DNA of 27,611 nt. It comes from CAZXDS01 sp964639525. Lineage in GTDB: Bacteria > Bacteroidota > Ignavibacteria > Ignavibacteriales > Melioribacteraceae. The notes under the pieces were generated by a model, which was not told the origin of the DNA, made no database searches, and saw only the letters and a program-made list of their open reading frames with translations. Location: the NCBI GenBank assembly GCA_964639525.1, contig CAZXDS010000021.1, positions 1-27,611 of the forward strand, written 5' to 3'. Each line of letters begins with the position of its first letter. Position 1 is the first letter of the stretch. Below, in pieces: positions 16,127 through 24,834 of the stretch. The position numbers and the translations under genes are program-made.

Positions 16127-18751
16127 ATGAATTTTGACTTAAATAAACTTACAGTAAAAACACAGGAAACATTACAGAATGCAATTGAAATTGCACAGAA
16201 CTACAATAATCAAATTGTAGAGCCTGAGCATATTTTTGCAGCGTTGCTACAGGATAAAGATAATGCCGCGGTTTCCGTTCTACAGAAAATAGGAACGGAC
16301 TTAAGCAAAATCAAAATTAAAATCGGTGAAGCTTTGGAACAACTTCCGAAAGTATCCGGTGCCGGTGTCGGTAGTCAACAACTTTCACGGGCAAGCGGTG
16401 ATTTGCTTGATATTGCGGCAAAGGAAGCAAGCGGATTAAAAGATGAATATATTTCAAACGAACATATTTTATTGGCTTTTACTTCAATTGGCGGAAATGC
16501 AGCCGAATTACTTAAAGAGCAAAATATAAAAAAAGAAACGATTCTTGCAGCTCTGCAAACTATACGCGGCAATCAGAGAATTACATCGCAGAATCCGGAA
16601 GACACTTATCAATCATTAAAAAAATACGGACGTGATTTAAATGAGCTAGCAAAGCAAAATAAACTTGATCCTGTAATCGGGCGAGATGAAGAAATTAGAA
16701 GAGTGCTGCAGGTTCTTTCGCGGCGAACAAAAAATAATCCTGTATTAATAGGCGAACCCGGCGTTGGAAAAACCGCAATTGCCGAAGGTTTGGCTCACAG
16801 AATTATTACCAGCGATGTTTCTGAAAACTTAAAAACCAAAAGAATTGTTTCGCTTGATATGGGTTCGCTTGTTGCCGGCGCACAATTTCGCGGACAGTTT
16901 GAGGAACGTTTGAAAGCCGTTATAAAAGAAGTTCAGCATGCGAACGGCGAAATTATTCTTTTTATTGATGAAATTCATCTGCTCGTTGGTGCCGGCAAAA
17001 CCGATGGTGCAATGGATGCTGCAAATATTCTTAAACCTGCTTTGGCTCGCGGAGATTTACACGCAATTGGTGCAACTACATTAAACGAATACAAAAAGTA
17101 CATTGAAAAAGATTCAGCATTGGAACGCAGATTTCAACCGGTAATAATTAATGAGCCGAACGAAGAAGACTCCATTTCAATTCTTCGAGGTTTGCGCGAA
17201 CGCTACGAAGTTCATCACGGTGTAAGAATTAAAGATGCAGCAATAGTTGCAGCCGTTCAACTTTCCAACCGCTACATATCCGACAGATTTTTACCGGACA
17301 AAGCTATTGATTTAATAGACGAATCCGCTTCAAAATTAAGAATTGAAATTGACTCGATGCCGGAAGAACTTGATACACTTGAAAGAAGAATTAAACAGTT
17401 GGAAATTGAACGTGAAGCACTTAAGCGGGAAACGGATGATGCTTCGGCTGGCCGATTAAGTGAATTGCAATCGGAACTTGAAAACCTTGAAGAAGAAAGA
17501 ACATCGTTAAAAAGTCAGTGGGCATTGGAAAAAGGACGTATTCAAAAAATACGAAAAATGAAAAGTGAAATAGAAAAAGCAAAAGCGGAAGCAGACAAAT
17601 ACGAACGTGAAGGCAATCTTGGAAAAGTAGCCGAATTAAGATACGGTACAATTACGGAATTAGAAAAAAAACTGCAAACTGAGTCGGAGGAATTAGAAAA
17701 AGTTCAGGCGGAAGGCGGCGGCACACTTTTAAAAGAAGAAGTTGATGCCGAAGATGTTGCGGAAGTTGTTGCTAAATGGACGGGTATTCCGGTTAGCCGA
17801 ATGCTGGAAAGCGAGCGAAGCAAGTTAATAAGAATGGAAGACGAACTGCACAAACGAGTAATTGGGCAAGATGACGCTGTTAAAGCGGTTTCGGATGCAA
17901 TACGAAGATCGCGTGCAGGTTTGCAGGATTCAAATCGTCCGATTGGCTCTTTCATTTTTCTTGGAACAACCGGCGTAGGAAAAACCGAACTTGCCCGTGC
18001 ACTTGCGGAGTTTTTATTTAACGATGAACATTCGATGATACGAATTGATATGTCGGAATATATGGAAAAATTTTCAGTTACACGACTTATTGGTGCGCCT
18101 CCGGGATATGTTGGCTATGAAGAAGGCGGACAATTAACCGAAGCGGTTCGCCGCAAACCATACTCGGTTGTATTACTCGATGAAATTGAGAAAGCTCATC
18201 CGGATGTATTTAATGTTTTGCTGCAGGTTTTGGATGACGGACGTTTGACAGATAATCAGGGACGAACGGTTAATTTCAAAAATGTAATAATTATTATGAC
18301 CTCCAATCTCGGTGCAAATTTAATACAGGAAAAACTTTCGCAGTTTAACGAAAGCAATGCTGAAGAATTACTCGGAAGTTTGCGAATTCAGTTAAGTGAT
18401 TTATTAAAGAAAACAATTCGCCCTGAATTTTTGAATAGAATTGATGATGTTATTTTATTTAAACCGCTGTTAAAATCGGAAATGAAAGACATACTTGATA
18501 TTCAATTGCGCGGACTTAAAAAAATGCTCGAAGCTAAAAATATTAAACTTGAAATATCAAAATTAGCAGAAGAGTTTTTAACACAAATCGGATACGATGT
18601 AAATTACGGAGCGCGTCCGCTTAAAAGAGTAATTCAGAAATATCTTATAAATCCGCTTTCTACGGAAATATTGATGGAAAATTTTGTTAACGGCGATACC
18701 GTTGTTGTAGAAAGAGACGAACAGATGGAATTGAAATTTACAAAAAAATAA
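16127..18751 (+). CDS. clpB: ATP-dependent protein disaggregase ClpB
   Basis: This 874-aa Hsp100 protein has the full ClpB order. The N-terminal Clp repeat domain (about 1-145) is followed by NBD1 with Walker A GEPGVGKT (209-216) and Walker B LFIDE (278-282). The coiled-coil middle domain spans about 400-540, rich in Glu, Lys and Arg. NBD2 has Walker A GTTGVGKT (613-620) and Walker B LLDEIEKAH (D685, E686), and a C-terminal small domain completes the protein. The long middle domain separates ClpB from ClpA and ClpC, and there is no IGF/ClpP-docking loop that I can see. ClpB works with DnaK to pull apart aggregated proteins after heat or oxidative stress in the cytoplasm. The start has AGAGG seven bases upstream. 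The gene is transcribed alone and ends in a strong shared terminator with dps. Length and key residues are normal. Confidence 0.97.
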   Translation: MNFDLNKLTVKTQETLQNAIEIAQNYNNQIVEPEHIFAALLQDKDNAAVSVLQKIGTDLSKIKIKIGEALEQLPKVSGAGVGSQQLSRASGDLLDIAAKEASGLKDEYISNEHILLAFTSIGGNAAELLKEQNIKKETILAALQTIRGNQRITSQNPEDTYQSLKKYGRDLNELAKQNKLDPVIGRDEEIRRVLQVLSRRTKNNPVLIGEPGVGKTAIAEGLAHRIITSDVSENLKTKRIVSLDMGSLVAGAQFRGQFEERLKAVIKEVQHANGEIILFIDEIHLLVGAGKTDGAMDAANILKPALARGDLHAIGATTLNEYKKYIEKDSALERRFQPVIINEPNEEDSISILRGLRERYEVHHGVRIKDAAIVAAVQLSNRYISDRFLPDKAIDLIDESASKLRIEIDSMPEELDTLERRIKQLEIEREALKRETDDASAGRLSELQSELENLEEERTSLKSQWALEKGRIQKIRKMKSEIEKAKAEADKYEREGNLGKVAELRYGTITELEKKLQTESEELEKVQAEGGGTLLKEEVDAEDVAEVVAKWTGIPVSRMLESERSKLIRMEDELHKRVIGQDDAVKAVSDAIRRSRAGLQDSNRPIGSFIFLGTTGVGKTELARALAEFLFNDEHSMIRIDMSEYMEKFSVTRLIGAPPGYVGYEEGGQLTEAVRRKPYSVVLLDEIEKAHPDVFNVLLQVLDDGRLTDNQGRTVNFKNVIIIMTSNLGANLIQEKLSQFNESNAEELLGSLRIQLSDLLKKTIRPEFLNRIDDVILFKPLLKSEMKDILDIQLRGLKKMLEAKNIKLEISKLAEEFLTQIGYDVNYGARPLKRVIQKYLINPLSTEILMENFVNGDTVVVERDEQMELKFTKK

Positions 18752-18774
18752 TTTTACAAAAATTTACAAATAAT

Positions 18775-18802
18775 AATTACCCCGCTATTTTGCGGGGTAA
18801 TT
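18775..18802. terminator. Bidirectional terminator between clpB and dps
   Basis: AATTACCCCGC (18775-18785) and GCGGGGTAATT (18792-18802) make a perfect 11-bp stem with a 6-nt loop. T-rich sequence follows on the plus strand (TTTT) and AT-rich sequence on the minus strand. It lies between the convergent ends of clpB and dps and fits termination in both directions. Confidence 0.85.
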
Positions 18803-18819
18803 TTCAATTGGTAAAAGTA

Positions 18820-19287
18820 TTATTTTTTTAAGGATGCTTTCAGCATCCAGATGTTTTTTTCGGCTTCAAGTATATATCTGCTTAATAGATCCGTTGTTCC
18901 AATATCAGTATTTTCATCAGCTTTATTAAAAATTGTTTTAGCCTCGCTAACAAGATATTCAATATTTGCAAGTGCAACTTTAATTGCTTCGGTTTCCTCC
19001 GATACATTTTTTGTTACTTCTAATTTTGCTGTCGCAATGTAATCTTCAAATGTATGAAGCGGTGTTGCGCCAAGCATTCTCACTCTTTCTGCTATTTCAT
19101 CAACGTCAAGCGCGGAAGCTGTGTAAAGCTCTTCCAATTTTACGTGTAAATTCAAGAATTGCTGACCGACAATGTTCCAATGAAGTCCTCTAATATTTTG
19201 ATAATAAATTTGATTATCCGATAAGAAACCATTTAAAAGATTTACCATTTCAGATTCGTTCACATTGTTTTCAATTGAATTATTCAT
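18820..19287 (-). CDS. dps: Dps-family ferritin-like DNA-binding protein
   Basis: This 155-aa protein has the Dps four-helix fold and the inter-subunit ferroxidase ligands in the expected spacing: H36 (in RGLHWN), H48 (LNLHVK), D63 and E67 (DVDEIAER). Dps dodecamers oxidise Fe(II) with hydrogen peroxide, store the iron and protect DNA in the cytoplasm. The N-terminal tail here is Asn- and Glu-rich, not Lys-rich, so direct DNA binding is uncertain and the main role may be iron and peroxide detoxification. A strong AAGGAG lies seven bases before the start. It faces away from an OxyR-type gene, the usual pairing for peroxide induction. Length is normal for the family. Confidence 0.94.
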   Translation of the reverse strand: MNNSIENNVNESEMVNLLNGFLSDNQIYYQNIRGLHWNIVGQQFLNLHVKLEELYTASALDVDEIAERVRMLGATPLHTFEDYIATAKLEVTKNVSEETEAIKVALANIEYLVSEAKTIFNKADENTDIGTTDLLSRYILEAEKNIWMLKASLKK

Positions 19288-19321
19288 TTTGTTTCTCCTT
19301 TATTTACTTAATTATTTTTAT

Positions 19322-19333
19322 TTTCAATTGAAA
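19322..19333. promoter_or_regulatory. Palindrome upstream of dps, candidate operator
   Basis: TTTCAATTGAAA is a perfect 12-bp palindrome 35 bp upstream of the dps start codon on the minus strand, a position suited to a regulator of dps. It could bind OxyR or a Fur/PerR-type protein; the sequence does not decide. Confidence 0.35.
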
Positions 19334-19365
19334 TTTATTCCTTTTGTTCATATAAGCCTAATTTA

Positions 19366-19391
19366 TTATATTTATATTATTATAAATATAA
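19366..19391. promoter_or_regulatory. Inverted repeat before oxyR, candidate LysR-type operator
   Basis: TTATATTTATA (19366-19376) and TATAAATATAA (19381-19391) are perfect 11-bp inverted arms with a 4-nt spacer, ending 15 bp before the preferred oxyR start. LysR-family regulators bind AT-rich dyads between themselves and a divergent target, so autoregulation and shared control of dps are plausible. The region is very AT-rich, so chance similarity cannot be ruled out. Confidence 0.45.
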
Positions 19392-19406
19392 GTTATGGCA
19401 TCAGTT

Positions 19407-20345
19407 ATGAATCTTCAGCAAATTGAATATTTATTAGCATTAAACAAACACAGAAATTTCAGCACAGCGGCAAAAGCTTCTTTTGTTACACAACCGGCAA
19501 TGACAATTCAGATTAAAAAATTAGAAGAAGAACTCGGAGTCGTTTTATTCGACAGGACAAAGAAACCACTTATGGTTACTGACATTGGCGAGGAAGTGAT
19601 AAATCAGGCAAGAATTATTTTGAACGATATTAACAAAATGAAGGATCTTGCAGAGGCATATAAATCTGATTTAACCGGCAAATTAAAAGTAGGAATAATT
19701 CCCACTATTGCACCTTATTTAATTCCTCTTTTTATTAATTCTTTCGTTGAAAAGTATCCGGGAATTAGTCTTGATATTCAGGAGGCAATAACTGACGATA
19801 TACTTGCCGCACTCAAACAAGGTGAAATTGATGTTGGAATAATTGTAACGCCATATGAAATGCACGGTGTTATAAGCAAAACATTATATTACGAAAAGTT
19901 TTACGCATATGTATCCGAAGAGCATGCTTTATTCAAAAAGAAAAAATTATTAACCGCTGATTTAGACCTTAACGATATTTGGCTTTTAAAAGAAGGTAAT
20001 TGTTTTAGAAATCAGATTATAAATATTTGTTCAACCGAACAACCGAAAACCGTTCATAATAATTTTCAATATGAAAGTCTTTCAATAGATGCGTTAATAC
20101 GAATAGTAGAAAACAGAAAGGGACTCACAGTAGTTCCGGAACTTGCTGTTGATAATTTGGACAGCAGTAAGAAAAAAATGGTGCGACAGTTTAAAGGGTC
20201 CATTCCTGAACGGGAAGTTAGCCTGATTGTGGAGCGTGGGTTTTTAAAGAAAAGATTTATTGATAAATTTAAAGCCGAAATTGTTCATGCAATTCCAAAA
20301 AAAATGAAACGATTAGACGGTGAATTAATTGATACGGCAAGATAG
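19407..20345 (+). CDS. oxyR: Hydrogen-peroxide sensor OxyR (LysR family)
   Basis: From the second ATG, at 19407, the protein has 312 aa and starts MNLQQIEYLLALNKHRNFS, like other OxyR proteins. The ATG at 19395 would add MASV. The N-terminal helix-turn-helix (FSTAAKASFVTQPAMTIQIK) is typical of LysR regulators. The substrate domain keeps both redox cysteines in EGNCFRNQIINIC. Counted from 19407 they fall at C199 and C208, the same numbers as in the E. coli protein, which supports this start. OxyR forms a disulfide on contact with peroxide and then activates antioxidant genes. The divergent dps is a classic target. I see no catalase or peroxiredoxin gene in the window. The family call is firm; the regulated set beyond dps is inference. 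Confidence 0.92.
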   Translation: MNLQQIEYLLALNKHRNFSTAAKASFVTQPAMTIQIKKLEEELGVVLFDRTKKPLMVTDIGEEVINQARIILNDINKMKDLAEAYKSDLTGKLKVGIIPTIAPYLIPLFINSFVEKYPGISLDIQEAITDDILAALKQGEIDVGIIVTPYEMHGVISKTLYYEKFYAYVSEEHALFKKKKLLTADLDLNDIWLLKEGNCFRNQIINICSTEQPKTVHNNFQYESLSIDALIRIVENRKGLTVVPELAVDNLDSSKKKMVRQFKGSIPEREVSLIVERGFLKKRFIDKFKAEIVHAIPKKMKRLDGELIDTAR

Positions 20346-20357
20346 CCGCGATTTGCA

Positions 20358-20392
20358 AAAACAAGAATTATTCAGAAGAGAACCCTTGTTTT
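20358..20392. terminator. Weak inverted repeat between oxyR and paaC
   Basis: AAAACAAG (20358-20365) and CTTGTTTT (20385-20392) can pair as an 8-bp stem with a 19-nt loop shortly after the oxyR stop, ending in a short T-run on the plus strand. The stem is weak and the loop long, so it is a possible terminator only. Confidence 0.3.
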
Positions 20393-20478
20393 ATTACCGG
20401 ATTTCTCCTGTTGCTACAGCAAGCAAAACGTGCTTAAAATGATTGAAATATCAATTTTTAGTCGGGCGAATTTCTGTG

Positions 20479-21258
20479 TCACCATTTAGCATCGGGAAAT
20501 GATCTTGCAACAATTTGCATTTCAGCAAGAATATGCCCGAGCTGTTCCGAGTGATTTCCCATACGGCTTCCTTGTGCTGTGAAGACAGTGTTTTCCGGTA
20601 ATGTCAAAGTCGCTTCTTCAATAATGCTTTCGACAATTGTTTCCCACGAAGTTTTCAATTTTGTAATATCAGGCAAAATATTTTCTTTCATTAGTGTTCT
20701 AATAATCAAATCAATTTCAAACATTTCACCTATTAAAGGATATAAATCATCAATTGCGTTTTGAGCTTTTTTGCGGCTTTCCTCCGTTCCGTCTCCTAAC
20801 CGCAAAATCCACTCTTTGCTGTGACGGAAATGATACTTTACTTCTTTTAAGGATTTTTCGGCAAGCCCCGAGATATCTTCATCAGAACTTCTTGATAAAA
20901 CTTCATATAAGTAAAAGAAATAAACATCGAAGAAAAACTGACGGACAATTGTGTAAGCAAAATCCGTGTTTGGATATTCTGCAAGTTGAAGATTTTTAAA
21001 TTCACGAACATTTCTGAAATATGCAAGATTATCTTCATCTCTTCCTTTGCCTTCCAGCTTGCCGGCAAGTTTAAGCCAATTGCTCGCCTGCCCGATACAA
21101 TCAAGAGCAATATTTGTTAGCGCGATATCCTCCTCTAAAATCGGAGCATGCCCGCACCATTCCGAAAGACGATGACCGAGAATTAAATTATCGTCTCCAA
21201 GTCGAAGGACATATTCAAATAATTTTTTCTTTATTTGGTCTGAATAATTATTGTACAT
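20479..21258 (-). CDS. paaC: Phenylacetyl-CoA epoxidase structural subunit PaaC
   Basis: This 259-aa ferritin-like protein is the PaaC type. The N-terminal helix reads LRLGDDNLILGHRLSEWCGH and continues APILEEDIALTNIALDCIGQ, a family signature, and the C-terminus keeps SRMGNHSEQLGHILAEMQ. PaaC pairs with PaaA in the multicomponent oxygenase that converts phenylacetyl-CoA to the 1,2-epoxide. It has no catalytic di-iron site of its own and acts as the structural partner. The start overlaps the paaB stop by one base (TAATG), so translation is coupled. The gene ends the cluster on this side, because the next gene (oxyR) is convergent. PaaD and PaaE are not nearby. Confidence 0.93.
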   Translation of the reverse strand: MYNNYSDQIKKKLFEYVLRLGDDNLILGHRLSEWCGHAPILEEDIALTNIALDCIGQASNWLKLAGKLEGKGRDEDNLAYFRNVREFKNLQLAEYPNTDFAYTIVRQFFFDVYFFYLYEVLSRSSDEDISGLAEKSLKEVKYHFRHSKEWILRLGDGTEESRKKAQNAIDDLYPLIGEMFEIDLIIRTLMKENILPDITKLKTSWETIVESIIEEATLTLPENTVFTAQGSRMGNHSEQLGHILAEMQIVARSFPDAKW

Positions 21259-21554
21259 TATAATTCTCTCACAGCTTTAGGAACGGAATAAAATTGCGGA
21301 TGGCGATAAATTTTGCTCTTACCCGGCTCAAAAAAAGGTCCGCTATCCGAAGGTGTTGTTGATACTATTGCATTGGACGGAACAACCCACAAGCTGACTG
21401 CTTCACCTCGACGAGTGTAAACATCACGGGCATTTTGTAGCGCAAGCTCGGCATCCGGAGCATGAACACTTCCTGCATGTTGATGCGGTATCCCGTTTGA
21501 TGGTTGTGTAAATACTTCCCACAGAGACCAATTATCATTTTTATTTCTTTCCAT
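21258..21554 (-). CDS. paaB: Phenylacetyl-CoA epoxidase subunit PaaB
   Basis: This is a small protein (98 aa from the ATG at 21554) with the PaaB pattern: WEVFTQPSNGIPHQHAGSVH, then APDAELALQNARDVYTRRGE and LWVVPSNAIV. PaaB is a small non-catalytic subunit needed for the full oxygenase complex, probably bridging PaaAC units. An in-frame GTG at 21563 would add three residues. ATG is preferred because GTG has no ribosome binding site, while a weak GAG lies upstream of the ATG. It sits 35 bp after paaA and overlaps paaC by one base, consistent with one operon. Confidence 0.92.
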   Translation of the reverse strand: MERNKNDNWSLWEVFTQPSNGIPHQHAGSVHAPDAELALQNARDVYTRRGEAVSLWVVPSNAIVSTTPSDSGPFFEPGKSKIYRHPQFYSVPKAVREL

Positions 21555-21589
21555 TTGATTCACTCAAAATTTTTTGTTACAAATTATTT

Positions 21590-22522
21590 TTAATCCGAAT
21601 TATGTTTTTTAGCATAAGCATTTGCAGCCGCACGAACCCAACGCCCATTTTCGTGAGCAGTTTTTCTATCTTTAATTCTTTGTTTGTTCATTATTCCGTT
21701 TCCACTAATAACTTTGTAAAATTCACTCCAATCAATTTCACCGAATTCCCAATGCTGAGTTTCCATATTAAATTTCAAATCTTTATCAGGAACAGTTAAA
21801 TTTACAGCTTTCATTTGCGGAATTGTTAAATCAACAAATCTTTGCCTAAGTACATCGTTAGTTTCTAATTTCACTTTCCATTTCATAAGTTCAGCAGAAT
21901 TAGCTGATTCTTTGTCCGAAGGACCAAACATCATCAGCGAGGGCCACCACCAGCGGTTAACAGAATCCTGCACCATTTCCTTTTGAGCTTTAATCCCTTT
22001 TGACAAAACTGCAACAATTTCATAACCCTGTTTTTTATGAAAATTTTCCTCTTTGCAAATTCTAACCATTGCCCTTGAATAGGGTCCGTAAGAAGTTTTT
22101 GCAAGCATTGTCTGATTCACAATTGCGGCTCCGTCAACCAACCATCCAATTACTCCAATATCCGCCCAACTTAGAGTAGGATAATTAAAAATTGAAGAAT
22201 ATTTTGCTCTGCCTTCAAGTAGTTGCTCAATTAATTCCTTCCGGCTTATCCCCAATGTTTCAGTTGAACTATAAAGATACAATCCGTGTCCGGCTTCATC
22301 CTGAACTTTTGCAAGCAGTGATATTTTACGCCTTAGACTTGGAGCGCGAGTAATCCAATTACCTTCAGGCAGCATCCCCACAACTTCGGAATGTGCGTGT
22401 TGCGACATCATTCTAATTAATTGTTTTCGATATTTTTCAGGCATCCAATCTTTAGGCTCAATCTTTTCGCCTCGATCTAATTTAGCATGAAATTCATCCA
22501 ACTGTTTATTCGGCTCGGTCAT
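21590..22522 (-). CDS. paaA: Phenylacetyl-CoA epoxidase catalytic subunit PaaA
   Basis: This 310-aa ferritin-like di-iron protein has the iron-binding motifs of PaaA: E46 in HAHSEVVGMLPEGNW, EAGH at 76-79 (within AKVQDEAGHGLYLYS) and EENFH at 158-162. It uses O2 and electrons from PaaE to add one oxygen to the ring of phenylacetyl-CoA, the first committed step in aerobic phenylacetate breakdown in the cytoplasm. TTGGAG five bases before the ATG fixes the start. It is the first gene of paaABC and is divergent from an ADP-forming acyl-CoA synthetase. The reductase paaE and the Fe-S subunit paaD, normally adjacent, are not in the window and must lie elsewhere if the complex is active. Confidence 0.95.
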   Translation of the reverse strand: MTEPNKQLDEFHAKLDRGEKIEPKDWMPEKYRKQLIRMMSQHAHSEVVGMLPEGNWITRAPSLRRKISLLAKVQDEAGHGLYLYSSTETLGISRKELIEQLLEGRAKYSSIFNYPTLSWADIGVIGWLVDGAAIVNQTMLAKTSYGPYSRAMVRICKEENFHKKQGYEIVAVLSKGIKAQKEMVQDSVNRWWWPSLMMFGPSDKESANSAELMKWKVKLETNDVLRQRFVDLTIPQMKAVNLTVPDKDLKFNMETQHWEFGEIDWSEFYKVISGNGIMNKQRIKDRKTAHENGRWVRAAANAYAKKHNSD

Positions 22523-22637
22523 CTATTCTCCAAAAATTTTGATAAAAATATAATACATCTTTTTTATTGAAGCAATCGGCATGCAAATTAAAATTTTTTT
22601 ATTCTTCATTATTGGTGCTAATAGTAAATTGAATGAC

Positions 22638-22645
22638 TATTTTTG
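22638..22645 (+). promoter_or_regulatory. Candidate -7 box for the acyl-CoA synthetase gene
   Basis: TATTTTTG matches TAnnTTTG exactly and lies 30 bp before the ATG at 22676. A TTG at 22613-22615 is 22 bp upstream, a little far for an ideal -33 element. The spacer to divergent paaA is 153 bp and probably carries promoters in both directions. Confidence 0.4.
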
Positions 22646-22675
22646 TCTATCTAAAATGAAATCATTTATAATTTT

Positions 22676-24760
22676 ATGCTGAATAATATCAATAATTTTT
22701 TCTACCCGAAAAGTATTTGCCTTGTCGGAGCTTCTTCACGAGAACACAGTATCGGATTTGAAATGCTCCATTCCCTTAGCCGCAATCATTATAAGGGAAT
22801 TATTTATCCTGTTAATCCAAAGTCGCCGAGTATTCTCGGATACAAATGTTATAAAAGTATCAGCGACGTTCCCGAACAAATTGATCTTGCAATTCTTGTC
22901 GTTCCGAAACATTCGGTTGAGTGTTCAATTGATTTGCTAATTGACAAAAATGTAAAATCCATAATTGTTATCACTGCCGGATTTAAGGAAACCGGTAAAG
23001 AGGGCGAAGAACTTGAAAAAATAATTGTAGACAAAGTTAACGCCATAGGCGGGAGGTTAGTTGGACCTAATTGTATGGGAGTGATTAATTCTCTGCCTGA
23101 TGTTAGACTAAATGCAACATTTGCGGCGGAGCGGCCCAAAGTTGGCAAAACCGGATTTCTTTCGCAAAGCGGTGCACTTGGCGCTGCCGTATTAAATTCA
23201 ATGCGGTTAACCGATATTAATTTTGCACATTTTATAAGCGTTGGCAACAAAGCCGATGTTTTTGAAAATGATTTGCTGCATTTTTGGCAAGATGATAAAA
23301 ACATAAGCACAATGACTTTCTATCTTGAAAGCTTTGTAAATGGACTTGATTTTATTAAACCGTTCATGAAAGGAGAAATTACAAAGCCGGCAATTGTATT
23401 AAAAGCAGGCAAATCAACAGGTGGAATGAAAGCAGCGTCTTCGCATACCGGAGCTTTAAGCAGTAAGGATAAAGTTGTTAAAGCCTTGCTTAAACAATTT
23501 GGAATTATCCGAGTTTGTGATGTAAATGAAATGTTTAACACATCAAAAGGATTTGAAAATTTTCCTTTGCCAAAAGGGAATAGAGTTGCAGTAGTTACAA
23601 ATGCCGGCGGTCCTGCTATTCTGACCGTAGATGCTCTCGAAAACGCAGGACTTGCCATTGCCGAACTTACTGAAAGTACCAGACAGCAATTGCGAAAAAT
23701 TGTAATCGCAGAAGGAAGTGTTGAAAACCCGATTGACTTGCTTCCCGGTGCAGATGCATCGGTTTACAAAAAAGTAATTGAACTAATTATTAACGATGAA
23801 AATGTTGACGCTGTAATTTCAATTTTTGTTGAGCCGATAATGGTGCAGCCATTTGACGTTGTTGAAAGTGTTTCTGATATTCAATCAGATAAACCGATAT
23901 TGCAAGTTGATATGCCGATGCCGGAGTTTTGGGATAAATACAGACACGATTCTAAAAAGCATTTGCCGATTTTTAAAAATCCCGAAGACCCGGCAATTGT
24001 ACTTTCAAAAATGTTTTTCTTTTATGAACAAAGAAATAAAATTGAAAAACAAAAAAAGGAATACAATCAGTTGTTAAATATTTCTAATAAGATTGAAGCT
24101 AAATGGGGAAATGGATTTCTTTCACAAAATCAAATTAACACGTTATCTGAAGAATATCATTTACCGCTTGTAAATAGTTTGATAATTCACAGCAAGGATT
24201 TAGATACAGTATCAAATGAATTTTTCCCGCTTGTAATAAAAGGAATAAACAAAAATGTAATTCATAAATCTGATATTGATGCAGTAAAAATAAACATAAG
24301 AAACGAAAACGAACTTAAAGCAGCTGCCAAAACCATTGAAAATAATTTTGAAAAAAATAATTTCAAAGTTGAGCAATTTTTAATTCAAAAATACCTTGAC
24401 GTAAAATTTGAATTGTTAATTGGCGGTTATCGCGACGCTTCTTTCGGACCGATAATTATGTTTGGCAGCGGCGGTAAGTACGTTGAGGTTTTCGATGATA
24501 CTACTATTCGTTCAGCATATTTAACAAACGAAGACATAACAAAAATGATTGCCGAAACGAAAATCGGGAAACTACTTAGAGGCGTGCGGGGAGAATCGGC
24601 TTCGGATATTGCAACCATAGCGGATATTATCCAAAGTTGTTCAAGAATGATGTTGGAAAATCGGAATTTATCTGAGTTTGATATAAATCCTTTAGTTGTA
24701 ACAAAAACTGACAAAATATTTATTGCGGACATTAGAGTCAAAATCGGGAAGAACAAATAA
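22676..24760 (+). CDS. ADP-forming acyl-CoA (acetyl-CoA) synthetase, fused alpha-beta type
   Basis: This 694-aa protein has an N-terminal CoA-binding Rossmann domain (about 1-130, with PKSICLVGASS and VGPNCMG). The succinyl-CoA-ligase-like domains follow and hold the phospho-histidine at H257 in AASSHTGAL, the same position as in the well-studied archaeal alpha subunit. A C-terminal ATP-grasp domain runs from about 470 to 690 (FPLVIKGINKNVIHKSDID ... GGYRDASFGPIIMFGSGG). The enzyme interconverts acyl-CoA, ADP and phosphate with acid, ATP and CoA, and can gain ATP from thioesters. There is no acetyltransferase (GNAT) domain, so it is not a Pat-type acetylation enzyme. The substrate is not fixed by sequence. 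Acetyl-CoA is the default, but its position opposite paaABC makes an aryl-acyl substrate such as phenylacetyl-CoA possible. No Shine-Dalgarno site is seen. Confidence 0.88.
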   Translation: MLNNINNFFYPKSICLVGASSREHSIGFEMLHSLSRNHYKGIIYPVNPKSPSILGYKCYKSISDVPEQIDLAILVVPKHSVECSIDLLIDKNVKSIIVITAGFKETGKEGEELEKIIVDKVNAIGGRLVGPNCMGVINSLPDVRLNATFAAERPKVGKTGFLSQSGALGAAVLNSMRLTDINFAHFISVGNKADVFENDLLHFWQDDKNISTMTFYLESFVNGLDFIKPFMKGEITKPAIVLKAGKSTGGMKAASSHTGALSSKDKVVKALLKQFGIIRVCDVNEMFNTSKGFENFPLPKGNRVAVVTNAGGPAILTVDALENAGLAIAELTESTRQQLRKIVIAEGSVENPIDLLPGADASVYKKVIELIINDENVDAVISIFVEPIMVQPFDVVESVSDIQSDKPILQVDMPMPEFWDKYRHDSKKHLPIFKNPEDPAIVLSKMFFFYEQRNKIEKQKKEYNQLLNISNKIEAKWGNGFLSQNQINTLSEEYHLPLVNSLIIHSKDLDTVSNEFFPLVIKGINKNVIHKSDIDAVKINIRNENELKAAAKTIENNFEKNNFKVEQFLIQKYLDVKFELLIGGYRDASFGPIIMFGSGGKYVEVFDDTTIRSAYLTNEDITKMIAETKIGKLLRGVRGESASDIATIADIIQSCSRMMLENRNLSEFDINPLVVTKTDKIFIADIRVKIGKNK

Positions 24761-24834
24761 CGCTTCCCTCATTAACAAATACCGTTACAATAATATTTAA
24801 TTATTAAATACTTAATTTATTCCAAATTCTATTA

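Noticed and set aside
22849..23310. A 153-aa minus-strand open frame inside the acyl-CoA synthetase gene
   Set aside because: It is antisense to conserved CoA-binding motifs and has no independent support.
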